A stretch of DNA of 64,000 nucleotides, from the NCBI RefSeq assembly GCF_002027705.1, contig NZ_MBTG01000014.1, positions 62,001 to 126,000 on the forward strand, in the 5' to 3' direction. The stretch is from Paenibacillus ferrarius. Lineage in GTDB: Bacteria > Bacillota > Bacilli > Paenibacillales > NBRC-103111. A model generated the notes under the pieces. It searched no databases and was not told the DNA's origin. It worked only from the letters and a program-made list of their open reading frames with translations. The position numbers and the translations under genes are program-made. Shown in pieces: positions 18,806-27,444 of this stretch. Every line of letters starts with the position of its first letter. The first letter of the stretch is position 1.

Positions 18806-21064
18806 ATGAAGAAAAGCAATTTAGTATTTTTGAAATGTGTTTTGTCAGCTACAGTGATGACGTCCGCGCTGTTCGTCGGATATGGAGAGAAGGCTTTTGC
18901 TGCTCCTGTGTTTAGTCAATGGGGAGAAGATGGCGAGGAAGAGGGTCAATTTAGTTTTCCTCAAGGGATGGCGATTGATCAAGCAGGAAATCTTTATGTA
19001 GCGGATACAATGAACAGCCGTGTGCAGAAATTCACATCCAATGGGCAGTTTCTGCAAGTATGGGATATTGACGGAATGGTATTCGGAATGCCACGGGCCA
19101 TTGCGGTAGATCATAGTGGGCTTGTCTATGTGAATAATGGACAAGGCAACATTCGGGTGTTTCAGTCAGACGGCACCGAACTGAGGCATTGGGATGATAT
19201 TCAATTTCTGAATGCTGGTGTATTGGGGATGGCAGTCGATCACGAGGGTAATGTGTATGTATCGAATGCCGGATTGCATCAGGTACGAAAATATGATCCG
19301 ATGGGACAACCTTTGCTCACATGGGGAGCGCGTGGAGCTGCTCCCGGACAATTCAATGCGCCTTCCGGCGTTGCAATCGATCGCGATGGCATCATTTATA
19401 TTGCTGACCCGGGCAACTTCCGCATCCAGAAATTCGATTCCATGGGCCAATATCTTGGACAATGGGGAGAGACGGAAAGCGCTGACCCGGGGAAATTCAG
19501 TTTTCCACAAGCTCTCACCTTTGATCAGTTCGGAAATCTGCATGTCATGGAGACGAAGAATTATCGAATTCAAGTACTTGATCCGTATGGGAAATCAATC
19601 AGGATGTGGGGCAAGGAAGGCTCAGCTCCTGGAGAATTTGAGGTTACATTCGGTGTTGCCGCCGACAATGCCGGAAATATCTATGTAGATGATTCCATGC
19701 TGCGCCGTGTGCAAAAATTTTCACTCACTTTGGAAAGCCCGCAAATCGTAACAACTTCAGACCAGGCGATCGTTACATGGCCTGCGGTAGAGGGGGCAAC
19801 CGATCTCGAACTTGAATGGTCGCAAGACGGGAAAAATTGGAACAAAAAAGCCTTGGTTGCCAATGAAGCGCAGACAACAATTCATCCATTGACAGACAAT
19901 ACAAACTATCAGTTCCGCCTGATTGCCAATTTTGCTCCAGGCTACAGAATGGCATCCAATTTGGTAGAAGCCAGGACCGCGAACCTGCCGGTGCCACCCT
20001 CCTATCCGGAAAAGGATGAGCCTTCGACTCCACCACCACCACCAGTAGAAACTAAATTGACTTCAACTAATGGTCAAATAACGCTTCCTTTGGGTACAAT
20101 AGGCGAGGTTAGTCTTGAAGATAAAATCGGAATATCGATTCCGGCTAATGCAACAAATAAAGAACTGAAATTAACGATAGAGAAAGTGCTAAACACCCAA
20201 AATATTTTAACTAATAAAGAGGTTCTGGGCAGTTCGATATTTGAAATTCTGAAAAATATCCCGGAAAACTTCAGTAAACCGGTAACGATAGCTCTAACGT
20301 TTGATCCAACAAGTTTAAAGGGCAATCAATCGGTGGGTGTCTTCTATTATGAAGATGGGAAGAAAGAATGGATGGGTGTCCCTGGAAGTAAGATCAATGG
20401 CAACCGCATTAGTGTGGAAGTCAATCACTCTGGGAAGTTTGCGGTATTCGTTGTAGACCCAGCTACGGGTCTGCCTGTAACGAATCACCAGGCGGAAACG
20501 CCACCAACGGAAAAGCCAAAGGTAGTTAATATTAGTGATATCTTCGGACACTGGGCAGAGGCGAACATCAAGCAAGCAATAAGCAGTGGAATTGTCGCAG
20601 GTTATCCGGATGATACATTTAAGCCGAATCATACCGTGACTCGTGCGGAATTTGCTGTAATGCTGATGAATACGCTGAAGCCGCAAGGAGCAGGAATGAC
20701 ACCGACCTTCACAGATTCTGCCGAAATCGGAGCTTGGGCGCAGAAGGCGGTCGCGCAAGCGGTACAAGCTGATATCATTAAAGGCAATGATGATGGTACA
20801 TTCCGTCCTAATGCTGAAGTATCACGTGCGGAAATAGCCGTGATGATAGCTCGCGCTATGAGCTTGCCTATCGAAGCAGATGCCGTAACTGACTTCGCTG
20901 ACGACAAGGATATTCCTACGTGGGCAAAAGGCAGTGTTGCTAACGTGAAGCAAGCAGGTATTGTGCAAGGTAAAGACGCGAACCAATTCGCCGCTCAAGA
21001 CCATGCAACGAGGGCTGAAGCCGTAACGATTCTGCTGAAACTGTTGGCTCAAAAAAGCAAGTAA
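18806..21064 (+). CDS. Secreted NHL-repeat beta-propeller protein with SLH anchor
   Basis: 752 residues. A signal peptide ends at AFAAPVF (about residue 33). NHL repeats follow (about 38-310), each with a pattern like GIAIDQAGNLYVADT...RVQKF. Next comes a fibronectin-type-III-like domain (about 315-395), a proline-rich linker, and a beta-sandwich region (about 415-560). Three SLH domains (about 575-750, each with a TRAE-type motif) bind secondary cell-wall polymer. It would thus be displayed on the cell surface. Two Fur boxes upstream point to iron-starvation induction, which is unusual for such a protein. The propeller may bind a ligand or partner; no known iron-binding motif is seen. Confidence 0.87.
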   Translation: MKKSNLVFLKCVLSATVMTSALFVGYGEKAFAAPVFSQWGEDGEEEGQFSFPQGMAIDQAGNLYVADTMNSRVQKFTSNGQFLQVWDIDGMVFGMPRAIAVDHSGLVYVNNGQGNIRVFQSDGTELRHWDDIQFLNAGVLGMAVDHEGNVYVSNAGLHQVRKYDPMGQPLLTWGARGAAPGQFNAPSGVAIDRDGIIYIADPGNFRIQKFDSMGQYLGQWGETESADPGKFSFPQALTFDQFGNLHVMETKNYRIQVLDPYGKSIRMWGKEGSAPGEFEVTFGVAADNAGNIYVDDSMLRRVQKFSLTLESPQIVTTSDQAIVTWPAVEGATDLELEWSQDGKNWNKKALVANEAQTTIHPLTDNTNYQFRLIANFAPGYRMASNLVEARTANLPVPPSYPEKDEPSTPPPPPVETKLTSTNGQITLPLGTIGEVSLEDKIGISIPANATNKELKLTIEKVLNTQNILTNKEVLGSSIFEILKNIPENFSKPVTIALTFDPTSLKGNQSVGVFYYEDGKKEWMGVPGSKINGNRISVEVNHSGKFAVFVVDPATGLPVTNHQAETPPTEKPKVVNISDIFGHWAEANIKQAISSGIVAGYPDDTFKPNHTVTRAEFAVMLMNTLKPQGAGMTPTFTDSAEIGAWAQKAVAQAVQADIIKGNDDGTFRPNAEVSRAEIAVMIARAMSLPIEADAVTDFADDKDIPTWAKGSVANVKQAGIVQGKDANQFAAQDHATRAEAVTILLKLLAQKSK

Positions 21065-21130
21065 ACTAAAAGATAACAAGCTTGGTTGGTCCTAGTGGAC
21101 CTTCTAAGCTTACTATCATTCAATAGAATC

Positions 21131-21172
21131 TAGGGCTATCTCCGTCCAAGGACGAGAGAGGCCTTTTTATTT
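21131..21172 (+). terminator. Terminator after the NHL/SLH gene
   Basis: A long stem (GGGCTATCTCCGTCC against GGACGAGAGAGGCC) has a 2-base loop and is followed by TTTTTATTTT. A second dyad (AAGCTTGGTTGGTCC/GGACCTTCTAAGCTT) lies upstream at about 21078-21111. Confidence 0.8.
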
Positions 21173-21181
21173 TGCTTTCAG

Positions 21182-21228
21182 TTGCCTTAAGACAGAATAC
21201 GTGATAAAATCATCCTGACGAACGTTCG
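21182..21228 (+). promoter_or_regulatory. Promoter and operator of the tetR-SMR operon
   Basis: TTGCCT (21182-21187), a 17-base spacer and TAAAAT (21205-21210) are followed by the perfect palindrome CGAACGTTCG (21219-21228) at the transcription start. The arrangement fits autorepression by the first gene product. Confidence 0.65.
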
Positions 21229-21242
21229 GAAGGGTGATGGGA

Positions 21243-21821
21243 ATGACTGCAGCGCGGATTAAAGAGGTAGCTCTTAAACAATTTGCCAAAAACGGATACG
21301 AAGGCGCTTCGCTAGCGGATATTGCTGCGGAAGTTGGCATTAAGAAACAATCAATTTATACGCATTTCAAAGGAAAAGATGAGCTCTTTCTTGATCTGTT
21401 TGATGATGTGTTTGCGAAGCAAGTGCAATTTTCTGTTGATTATCTCGATCGCAATACGGAGCTTTCCTTTGATCAGATTCTTTATGGCTTTCTTACCGAA
21501 CATCATGCGTGGTATGAAAAAGATGATAATGCCAAATTTTTCTTGCGTGTGTCCTTTTTTCCGCCTTCGCATCTTTATGATGTCATTGTGGAAGAAGGTT
21601 ATCGCTATTGGGTTACCTTAGAAGAGATGCTAATCCCCGTTTTTGATCAAGCGATAGCAGCAGGGGAGATTAGTTCGGATGTTAGCAGTAATACCGCGAC
21701 AGTTGCTTTTCTCGCTGTTTTGGACGGCATGTTTGTAGAATTGTTATTCGGAGGATCCGAACGATCGCTCAAAAGGATCGAGGCATCCTGGTTCGTATAC
21801 TGGCGCGGCATCAAAAAGTAA
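21243..21821 (+). CDS. TetR-family regulator of the SMR exporter pair (YvdT-like)
   Basis: 192 residues from ATG 21243, with GGAAGGG upstream; GTG 21234 and ATG 21237 are in frame but too near the ribosome site. The helix-turn-helix is YEGASLADIAAEVGIKKQSI followed by YTHFKGKDELFLDLF. Gene order tetR-SMR-SMR equals the yvdT-yvdS-yvdR arrangement I recall from Bacillus subtilis. The palindrome CGAACGTTCG in the promoter is its likely operator. Confidence 0.87.
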   Translation: MTAARIKEVALKQFAKNGYEGASLADIAAEVGIKKQSIYTHFKGKDELFLDLFDDVFAKQVQFSVDYLDRNTELSFDQILYGFLTEHHAWYEKDDNAKFFLRVSFFPPSHLYDVIVEEGYRYWVTLEEMLIPVFDQAIAAGEISSDVSSNTATVAFLAVLDGMFVELLFGGSERSLKRIEASWFVYWRGIKK

Positions 21822-21842
21822 AACAACAGGAGGATCACAACC

Positions 21843-22184
21843 ATGAACCGCAATTGGATTTATATCTTTATTGGCGCTTTTTTTGAGGTCATGTGGGTTA
21901 CAGGATTAAAACATGCAGATACTACATTGACGTGGATCGGCACGATCATTGCGATGTATATTTCGTTTCATTTGGTGATCAGCGCGTCTACCAAACTGCC
22001 GGTTGGAACGGTATACGCCGTCTTCACCGGGATGGGAACAGCGGGTACTGTGCTGGTGGAAATGCTGCTGTTTGGAGAACCGTTCAGCTTAATTAAAGTA
22101 TTCCTTATTATTCTGCTTTTAGCCGGCGTATTCGGACTGAAATTTGTGACAAAAGAGCAGAATAAGAAAGGAGTCGCTGTATAA
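21843..22184 (+). CDS. Small multidrug resistance (SMR) exporter subunit 1
   Basis: 113 residues with four membrane helices. The conserved membrane glutamate lies in IGAFFEVMWVTGLK (Glu15). The loop GTVYAVFTGMGTAGTVLVE corresponds to the Gdx/SugE-type signature rather than the EmrE type. It overlaps the second SMR gene by one base, and paired SMR proteins usually form a heterodimer. Likely substrates are small cations such as guanidinium or quaternary ammonium compounds. GGAGG precedes the ATG. Confidence 0.88.
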   Translation: MNRNWIYIFIGAFFEVMWVTGLKHADTTLTWIGTIIAMYISFHLVISASTKLPVGTVYAVFTGMGTAGTVLVEMLLFGEPFSLIKVFLIILLLAGVFGLKFVTKEQNKKGVAV

Positions 22185-22498
22185 TGGGCTGGATATATCT
22201 GATGTTTGCAGGAGTGTTCGAAGTCGTAGGCGTTGTGGGCATGAACCAGATTAATAAAGCAAAAAACGTTCGCTCGTTCAGTCTTTTCATCGTCGGTATT
22301 GTGATGAGCTTCGGGCTTCTGAGCCTGGCGATGAAAAGCCTGCCAATGGGCACATCCTATGCGATCTGGACAGGAATTGGAACGGTTGGCGGGGCTATCG
22401 TCGGGATGTTGTTCTATGGCGAATCCAAAGACTGGAAACGGTTGGTGTTCATTGCGATGGTGTTGAGTGCTGCGGTTGGTTTGAAACTAATGGCTTAA
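22184..22498 (+). CDS. Small multidrug resistance (SMR) exporter subunit 2
   Basis: 104 residues with four helices. The glutamate is in LMFAGVFEVVGVVGMN, and the second signature is TSYAIWTGIGTVGGAIVG. It starts on the last base of the first SMR gene's stop, so the two are translated together. It is probably the partner in an antiparallel heterodimer. A terminator follows. Confidence 0.88.
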   Translation: MGWIYLMFAGVFEVVGVVGMNQINKAKNVRSFSLFIVGIVMSFGLLSLAMKSLPMGTSYAIWTGIGTVGGAIVGMLFYGESKDWKRLVFIAMVLSAAVGLKLMA

Positions 22499-22525
22499 CG
22501 ATAGAAAAAATCGATAGATAAAAGT

Positions 22526-22566
22526 AAAAGACAGCCTTGGACGTGAAAGCCCAAGGCTGTCTTTTT
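22526..22566 (+). terminator. Terminator after the SMR pair
   Basis: A perfect 15-bp stem, AAAAGACAGCCTTGG / CCAAGGCTGTCTTTT, with a 10-base loop and a T-tract. Confidence 0.93.
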
Positions 22567-22617
22567 GCCAAACCGCAGTTCCTTGGCACGGGAGCCCCAA
22601 AGGACTTTACGATTGTA

Positions 22618-22645
22618 TTGACAGAGCGAATAAAAAAGGTATATT
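22618..22645 (+). promoter_or_regulatory. Promoter of the cnt metallophore operon
   Basis: TTGACA (22618-22623) with TATATT (22640-22645, 16-base spacer); TATTAT at 22642 with an 18-base spacer is equally possible. The transcription start falls just before the first Zur-like box. Confidence 0.7.
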
Positions 22646-22657
22646 ATGGTTTATAAT

Positions 22658-22672
22658 TCGTAAAAATTACTA
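22658..22672 (+). promoter_or_regulatory. Zur-like box 1 of the cnt operon
   Basis: TCGTAAAAATTACTA matches the Bacillus Zur core TCGTAATnATTACGA at 12 of its 14 defined positions. It sits at the transcription start. Confidence 0.7.
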
Positions 22673-22740
22673 TTAGTGTCTAGTCCTTATGGTTGTAGAA
22701 TATTAAATATGGATAAGACAGACTAACCCACGTTTTGTAA

Positions 22741-22755
22741 TAGTAATAATTACGC
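22741..22755 (+). promoter_or_regulatory. Zur-like box 2 of the cnt operon
   Basis: TAGTAATAATTACGC matches the Zur core at 12 of 14 defined positions, 69 bases after box 1 and just ahead of the GAGGAGGG ribosome site of cntK. Confidence 0.7.
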
Positions 22756-22773
22756 TTTAAGAGGAGGGTAGAA

Positions 22774-23625
22774 GTGGGGAGACAGATTGTAAATTTCATT
22801 AAGTGCAGTCCAACCCAGAACATGACCATTTTAGTTGAATCGAACCACAAGCTTGAAGAATACATACCTATCGCCGCCAAGCTCATGTCCTACGACCATG
22901 TTTATGCGGAGCAAGTCGGTTTTATTGAAAAGTCGGCAAACAATCAAGCAGCAGCATTTTTACAAATGGCCGGCGGTGAGTTTTGCGGAAACGCGTGTAT
23001 GTCGTTAGCGGCCTTCCTTGCCTCTGAACGAGAGATAGCGCTTAATGATTCGACAGAAATCATTTTAGAAGTCTCTGGCCTTGAGAAAGCCATCAATTGT
23101 TCTGTGACGAGAAGGCGGAGCGGTTTCTACTGCAAGGTTGAGATGCCTATTCCACAAAAAATAGAAAATCGGATCATTCAGTACGAGGGAAAAGAGCTGG
23201 GTGTCATTATTTTGAGATACCCTGGTTATATTCATATCGTGATTGAAGTTGACGATTTTGGTGCATCAATTAGAAACAAAGCGGAGTCCTTGGCCAAATT
23301 ACTCGGATTAACGCTTGGAGCTAGTTTGATAGGAATTTTATTATACAAGGCTGCAATGCAGGAAATGGCTCCGCTCATCTATGTTCCTCATTTGGACACC
23401 ATGATTTGGGAACGGGGGTGCGGCTCAGGTACGGCTTCAATCGGAGCTTACCTGGCTTGGAAGCATGAAGCAACGATCGTTGCTGAGATCAAACAACCCG
23501 GCGGCATAATTCTAGTTAATGCGAGCTGGCATGCAGCAGAACCGACAAATCTCAATATTGAAGGCCTGGTCGGTATTGTCGCACAGGGTAAGGCATTCAT
23601 TGATTTATCGATAGATAATGCATAA
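22774..23625 (+). CDS. cntK: Histidine racemase of opine-metallophore synthesis (CntK-like)
   Basis: The 283-residue protein belongs to the diaminopimelate-epimerase fold. Both catalytic cysteines are present: Cys71 in GGEFCGNAC and Cys216 in ERGCGSGTAS. In Staphylococcus aureus CntK the pair acts as a two-base racemase making D-histidine for staphylopine. Its presence predicts that this metallophore contains D-His, unlike pseudopaline-type loci that lack cntK. It uses a GTG start after GAGGAGGG. First gene of a nine-gene operon behind two Zur-like boxes. Confidence 0.88.
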   Translation: MGRQIVNFIKCSPTQNMTILVESNHKLEEYIPIAAKLMSYDHVYAEQVGFIEKSANNQAAAFLQMAGGEFCGNACMSLAAFLASEREIALNDSTEIILEVSGLEKAINCSVTRRRSGFYCKVEMPIPQKIENRIIQYEGKELGVIILRYPGYIHIVIEVDDFGASIRNKAESLAKLLGLTLGASLIGILLYKAAMQEMAPLIYVPHLDTMIWERGCGSGTASIGAYLAWKHEATIVAEIKQPGGIILVNASWHAAEPTNLNIEGLVGIVAQGKAFIDLSIDNA

Positions 23626-23636
23626 GGGGGAACGGT

Positions 23637-24431
23637 ATGGAGGCTGTAGAAACGATGCAAGCAGCTTTAATTGCATTTTCACAACAATTTGATGAGCAGG
23701 CAGCATGCTATGATCACACCCTGACTCACAGTCCAGCGTTAGAACAATTAATCAATAGCTATTCTTCATTTATCACCAACCCCTCAAATAGAGAAGCTTG
23801 GGAAAGTATGGAACTGAATAAGCTTGAAGAAATTTCGCCGCTCGTAGAAGCTTTGAGAATCAAATCTTCGCTTGCTGTTGCCCATATGGAGAAATATCGG
23901 GCGCTCAAGCTGCGGCACGGATATTCGGATATCACCGACTATTTTCGAAATATTGAGTCGTGCATTGAGAAGGAGTTTGGAAGCGCTGAAGTAACCTCTG
24001 ATTCCAAGGTTTTACTGATCGGGTCAGGTTCTTTTCCGATGACGCCGCTATTCATTGCCAAACGGACAGGGGCAGAAGTGGTGGGAATCGATATTGATGA
24101 GGAAGCCATCACGCTAGGATACGAGGTTGTGAAACAGCTAGGCAGAGAGCTCAACATTCGTTTGGAACAGCAAACAGTAGAAAAGCTGAATTTCACCAGA
24201 GAAGCAACTCATATCATATTCAGTTCAACCGTACCCAATAAGTATGATTTGCTGGATCAATTGCACGTTTTAACGAACGAGCATGTCGTTGTGGCTATGC
24301 GTTATGGGAATCAGTTGAAGTCGCTGTTTAATTACCCGATGGAGAAGGTAGACGAACATAAATGGATGCTAGCGGAAACGATCTTGCGCCCAGATCAAGT
24401 ATTTGATATTGCTTTATACCGAAAGTCTTAG
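23637..24431 (+). CDS. cntL: Nicotianamine-synthase-like aminobutanoyltransferase (CntL-like)
   Basis: 264 residues. The S-adenosylmethionine site is SKVLLIGSGSFPMTPLFIAK followed by VVGIDIDEEA (about residues 123-155), as in bacterial CntL and plant nicotianamine synthases. CntL transfers the aminobutanoyl part of S-adenosylmethionine to histidine. It starts eleven bases after cntK and is followed by cntM. Family length is about 270. Confidence 0.9.
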   Translation: MEAVETMQAALIAFSQQFDEQAACYDHTLTHSPALEQLINSYSSFITNPSNREAWESMELNKLEEISPLVEALRIKSSLAVAHMEKYRALKLRHGYSDITDYFRNIESCIEKEFGSAEVTSDSKVLLIGSGSFPMTPLFIAKRTGAEVVGIDIDEEAITLGYEVVKQLGRELNIRLEQQTVEKLNFTREATHIIFSSTVPNKYDLLDQLHVLTNEHVVVAMRYGNQLKSLFNYPMEKVDEHKWMLAETILRPDQVFDIALYRKS

Positions 24432-24467
24432 CAAGATTTCAGGAAGACAAGATGAAAAGGAGGGACT

Positions 24468-25778
24468 ATGAGCAATCTCAAACAAATCTTGCTGTTGGGT
24501 ACAGGCCCTGCAACGATTCAGCTCGCTGTATGCTTAAACAAACAGCTTTCATGCCGATTGGGAATCGCCGGTAGAGCGTCCGCGCGCTCCGAACAATTAT
24601 ATTCGGCGCTTAAACAGAGCAATCTGATGGTTCGAGTAAGCGTCCAGAATGATAATCATCGAGAGATGGAAGGCGAGTGTCCCATCGACCAACTATTCGA
24701 AGACTTCGGCACGATTACCGGTGAGTGGGATACGTTGATTCTGGCAGTAACGACAGATGCTTACATCGAAGTGTTGCAACAGATGAGCCGCAATGTTTTG
24801 AAAGATGTTAAATGCATCGTTTTAATTTCGCCTACGCTTGGTTCAAACAGTCTAGTCAATAATTATATGAAGCAATTCGACATAGAGGTTGAAATTATCA
24901 GTTTCTCCACCTATTTTGGCGATACAAGGTGGATACCTGAGAGCGCTCATCATCATGTTCTTACAACAGCAGTGAAGAAAAAAAATTTTGCAGGCTCCAC
25001 GCGGACTGCTTCCGACAATCTCGAAGTGCTCAGACAATTGTTTGAACGATCTGGCATTGTGCTTGAGCAGATGGCAACGCCTATTGAGGCTGAATCAAGA
25101 AATATCTCTTTGTATGTGCACCCGGCGCTGTTCATGAATGAGTTTTCACTGGATGCTATATTCGGAGATTCTCCTATTCAAAAATATGTCTATAAGATGT
25201 ATCCCGAAGGTCCTATCACACAATATTTGATCCGAGATATGCTGGCGCAATGGAAAGAAATCATGAACATGCTGGATGCTTTGCGGATTAAACGGCTAAA
25301 TCTGCTTCAATTCATGACAGATGACAATTATCCCGTCAGACTGGAAAGCTTGTCCCGTGACGATATCGAAAACTTTAGCCGACTTGAGACGATTCATCAA
25401 GAATATTTATTGTACATCCGCTATACATCGCTGCTCATCGATCCTTTCTCTGAACCGAATGAAGACGGCAAATATTTCGATTTTTCGGCAGTTCCATTTA
25501 GGAACATATTTATGAATAAGGAAGGGGAACTAGACATCCCCCGCATGCCGAAAGAAGACTATTACCGCATCAAAATTATCCAAGGCATGATGACATACCT
25601 TGGTATACCAAGTCCAACGATTGACAAGTTTCTTCATACCTATGAACAAAAATTAGTTGAAGCCGCTGATTTTCATCAAAAACTCAAGCGGTCGAATGCC
25701 TTTACCATTCAAAGTTTCAATGAGGATATACAGCGAATATGCAGTGAAATCAATAAAGAAATGCAGGAGGAATTCTAG
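24468..25778 (+). CDS. cntM: Opine dehydrogenase of metallophore synthesis (CntM-like)
   Basis: The 436-residue protein starts with the Rossmann motif LLGTGPATIQLAVCLNKQL and ends with a helical opine-dehydrogenase domain; S. aureus CntM is of similar size. The enzyme condenses the CntL product with pyruvate or 2-oxoglutarate using NAD(P)H. Which keto acid is used cannot be read safely here. A Paenibacillus relative makes bacillopaline (D-His with 2-oxoglutarate, as I recall). GGAGG lies before the ATG, and its stop shares a base with the next start. Confidence 0.9.
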   Translation: MSNLKQILLLGTGPATIQLAVCLNKQLSCRLGIAGRASARSEQLYSALKQSNLMVRVSVQNDNHREMEGECPIDQLFEDFGTITGEWDTLILAVTTDAYIEVLQQMSRNVLKDVKCIVLISPTLGSNSLVNNYMKQFDIEVEIISFSTYFGDTRWIPESAHHHVLTTAVKKKNFAGSTRTASDNLEVLRQLFERSGIVLEQMATPIEAESRNISLYVHPALFMNEFSLDAIFGDSPIQKYVYKMYPEGPITQYLIRDMLAQWKEIMNMLDALRIKRLNLLQFMTDDNYPVRLESLSRDDIENFSRLETIHQEYLLYIRYTSLLIDPFSEPNEDGKYFDFSAVPFRNIFMNKEGELDIPRMPKEDYYRIKIIQGMMTYLGIPSPTIDKFLHTYEQKLVEAADFHQKLKRSNAFTIQSFNEDIQRICSEINKEMQEEF

Positions 25779-27403
25779 TGAGTAAAAGAAGAATCGTTAT
25801 GCTGCAGATGTTCATCGTTTTTGTTCTGACTATCGCAGGCTGCAGCAGCAATAAGGAATCAACGTCGGCTCCAGCAGACCATGAAGCGGTTAATAAAAAG
25901 GATACTGCACTTATATATGCAACGCCCAAAGATATCAATGATATGAATCCTCATCTATATACAGGCGCTATGTCTGCTCAAGGAATGATATTCGAATCCT
26001 TGGTTGAAAACACGAAAGACGGCATCAAACCTGCTCTTGCAGAATCCTGGGACATCTCGGCAGATCACAAAGAATACACGTTTCACCTTCGGAAAAACGT
26101 TAAGTTTCACGATGGAGAATCTTTTAATGCCAAAGCCGTGAAACAAAATTTCGATGCGGTCCAGGCGAATGCAAGCAAACATGCTTGGATTAAGTTCTCA
26201 ACGAAAATTGTAAAAAGCGAAGCGATTGATAACGATACGTTCAAATTGGTGCTGTCCGAGCCTTATGCCCCGGCTTTGCTCGAATTGTCCATGACCAGAC
26301 CCTATGTCTTTCTATCCCCGAAAGATTTTGTGAACGGAAGCACGAAGGATGGGGTAAACGGCTACAACGGTACGGGGCCATATAAGTTGACTGCGCATAA
26401 AACCAATGAATATGCCATCTTTGAAGCCAATCCAAGTTACTGGGGCGGTGAGCCCCAAATTAAGAAAATTACCGCAAAAGTGCTTCCATCTGGAGAAACA
26501 ACCTTGTTGGCTTTACAAAAAGGTGAAATCAACTTTGTGTTCACGGATGATCGGGGCACAGATAGCATCGATGTCGACGCCATGAATCAATTAACGGCTT
26601 CAGGCAATTATCAATTGGTTCGAAGCGAATCGATGAATACGAAGATGCTTGTGGCCAATAGCAGCAAAACGGATAGTCCAGTTAGTGAAACGGCCGTGCG
26701 CGAAGCCATCTGGTATGCCATTGACCGGCAGAGTATCAGCAAAAATATTTTTAACAGCACGGAGACTCCCGCTAATTCACTTTTCTCCTCGAACGTTAAT
26801 TATGCGAATGTGGAGTTGAAGCAACGCGGTTATGATCCTGAAATGGCCAAAAAGATCTTGCAGCAAGCAGGCTGGACGTCAGAAAGTGGACCTTCCATCA
26901 GAATGAAAAATGGCAAGAAGCTGACCATTAGTATGTATTACGACAGCAATTCTGCTTCCCAAAAAACGCAAGTAGAATTTATTCAAAATTCACTCAAAAA
27001 TGTCGGGTTCCAGCTAGTTATTGTTGGGGAGGATTCAACTTCAATTGCCAAAAGAAGAGCGACAGGCGATTACGATTTGCTGTTCAATCAGACATGGGGA
27101 CTGGCTTATGATCCTCAAAGCACGATAGCTGCCTTTACGACGGAATCATCCTATTTGTATACAACAAAAGGTATTGCAAAAGCCGATGAATTGTACAAAA
27201 AAATTAATGAAGTGACATTGTCCACGGATGAGAACAGCAGAACATTACTGTACGCCGATATTATGAAAATTGTACACGATGAAGCCGTGTTTATACCGCT
27301 CACCAATGGCCGTGTAACCGTGGTAGCACCCAAGAATCTAAAAAGCATCTCGTTCAAACAAACGCAATTTGAACTGCCATTTGAACAAATGCATTTTGAA
27401 TAA
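25778..27403 (+). CDS. cntA: Metal-opine/nickel-type substrate-binding lipoprotein (CntA-like)
   Basis: 541 residues with a signal peptide ending in lipobox IAGC (Cys near residue 22). The mature part is an SBP_bac_5 protein of the oligopeptide/nickel class: LAESWDISADHKEYTFHLRK and FHDGESFNAKAVKQNFD are classic. In the cnt system this protein captures the metal-loaded opine metallophore. It has a GTG start with AGGAGG upstream, overlapping the cntM stop by one base. Confidence 0.9.
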   Translation: MSKRRIVMLQMFIVFVLTIAGCSSNKESTSAPADHEAVNKKDTALIYATPKDINDMNPHLYTGAMSAQGMIFESLVENTKDGIKPALAESWDISADHKEYTFHLRKNVKFHDGESFNAKAVKQNFDAVQANASKHAWIKFSTKIVKSEAIDNDTFKLVLSEPYAPALLELSMTRPYVFLSPKDFVNGSTKDGVNGYNGTGPYKLTAHKTNEYAIFEANPSYWGGEPQIKKITAKVLPSGETTLLALQKGEINFVFTDDRGTDSIDVDAMNQLTASGNYQLVRSESMNTKMLVANSSKTDSPVSETAVREAIWYAIDRQSISKNIFNSTETPANSLFSSNVNYANVELKQRGYDPEMAKKILQQAGWTSESGPSIRMKNGKKLTISMYYDSNSASQKTQVEFIQNSLKNVGFQLVIVGEDSTSIAKRRATGDYDLLFNQTWGLAYDPQSTIAAFTTESSYLYTTKGIAKADELYKKINEVTLSTDENSRTLLYADIMKIVHDEAVFIPLTNGRVTVVAPKNLKSISFKQTQFELPFEQMHFE

Positions 27404-27444
27404 CAAACTGGCTTGATTCGTGTTTTGAGACAAAGGAGAATTCT

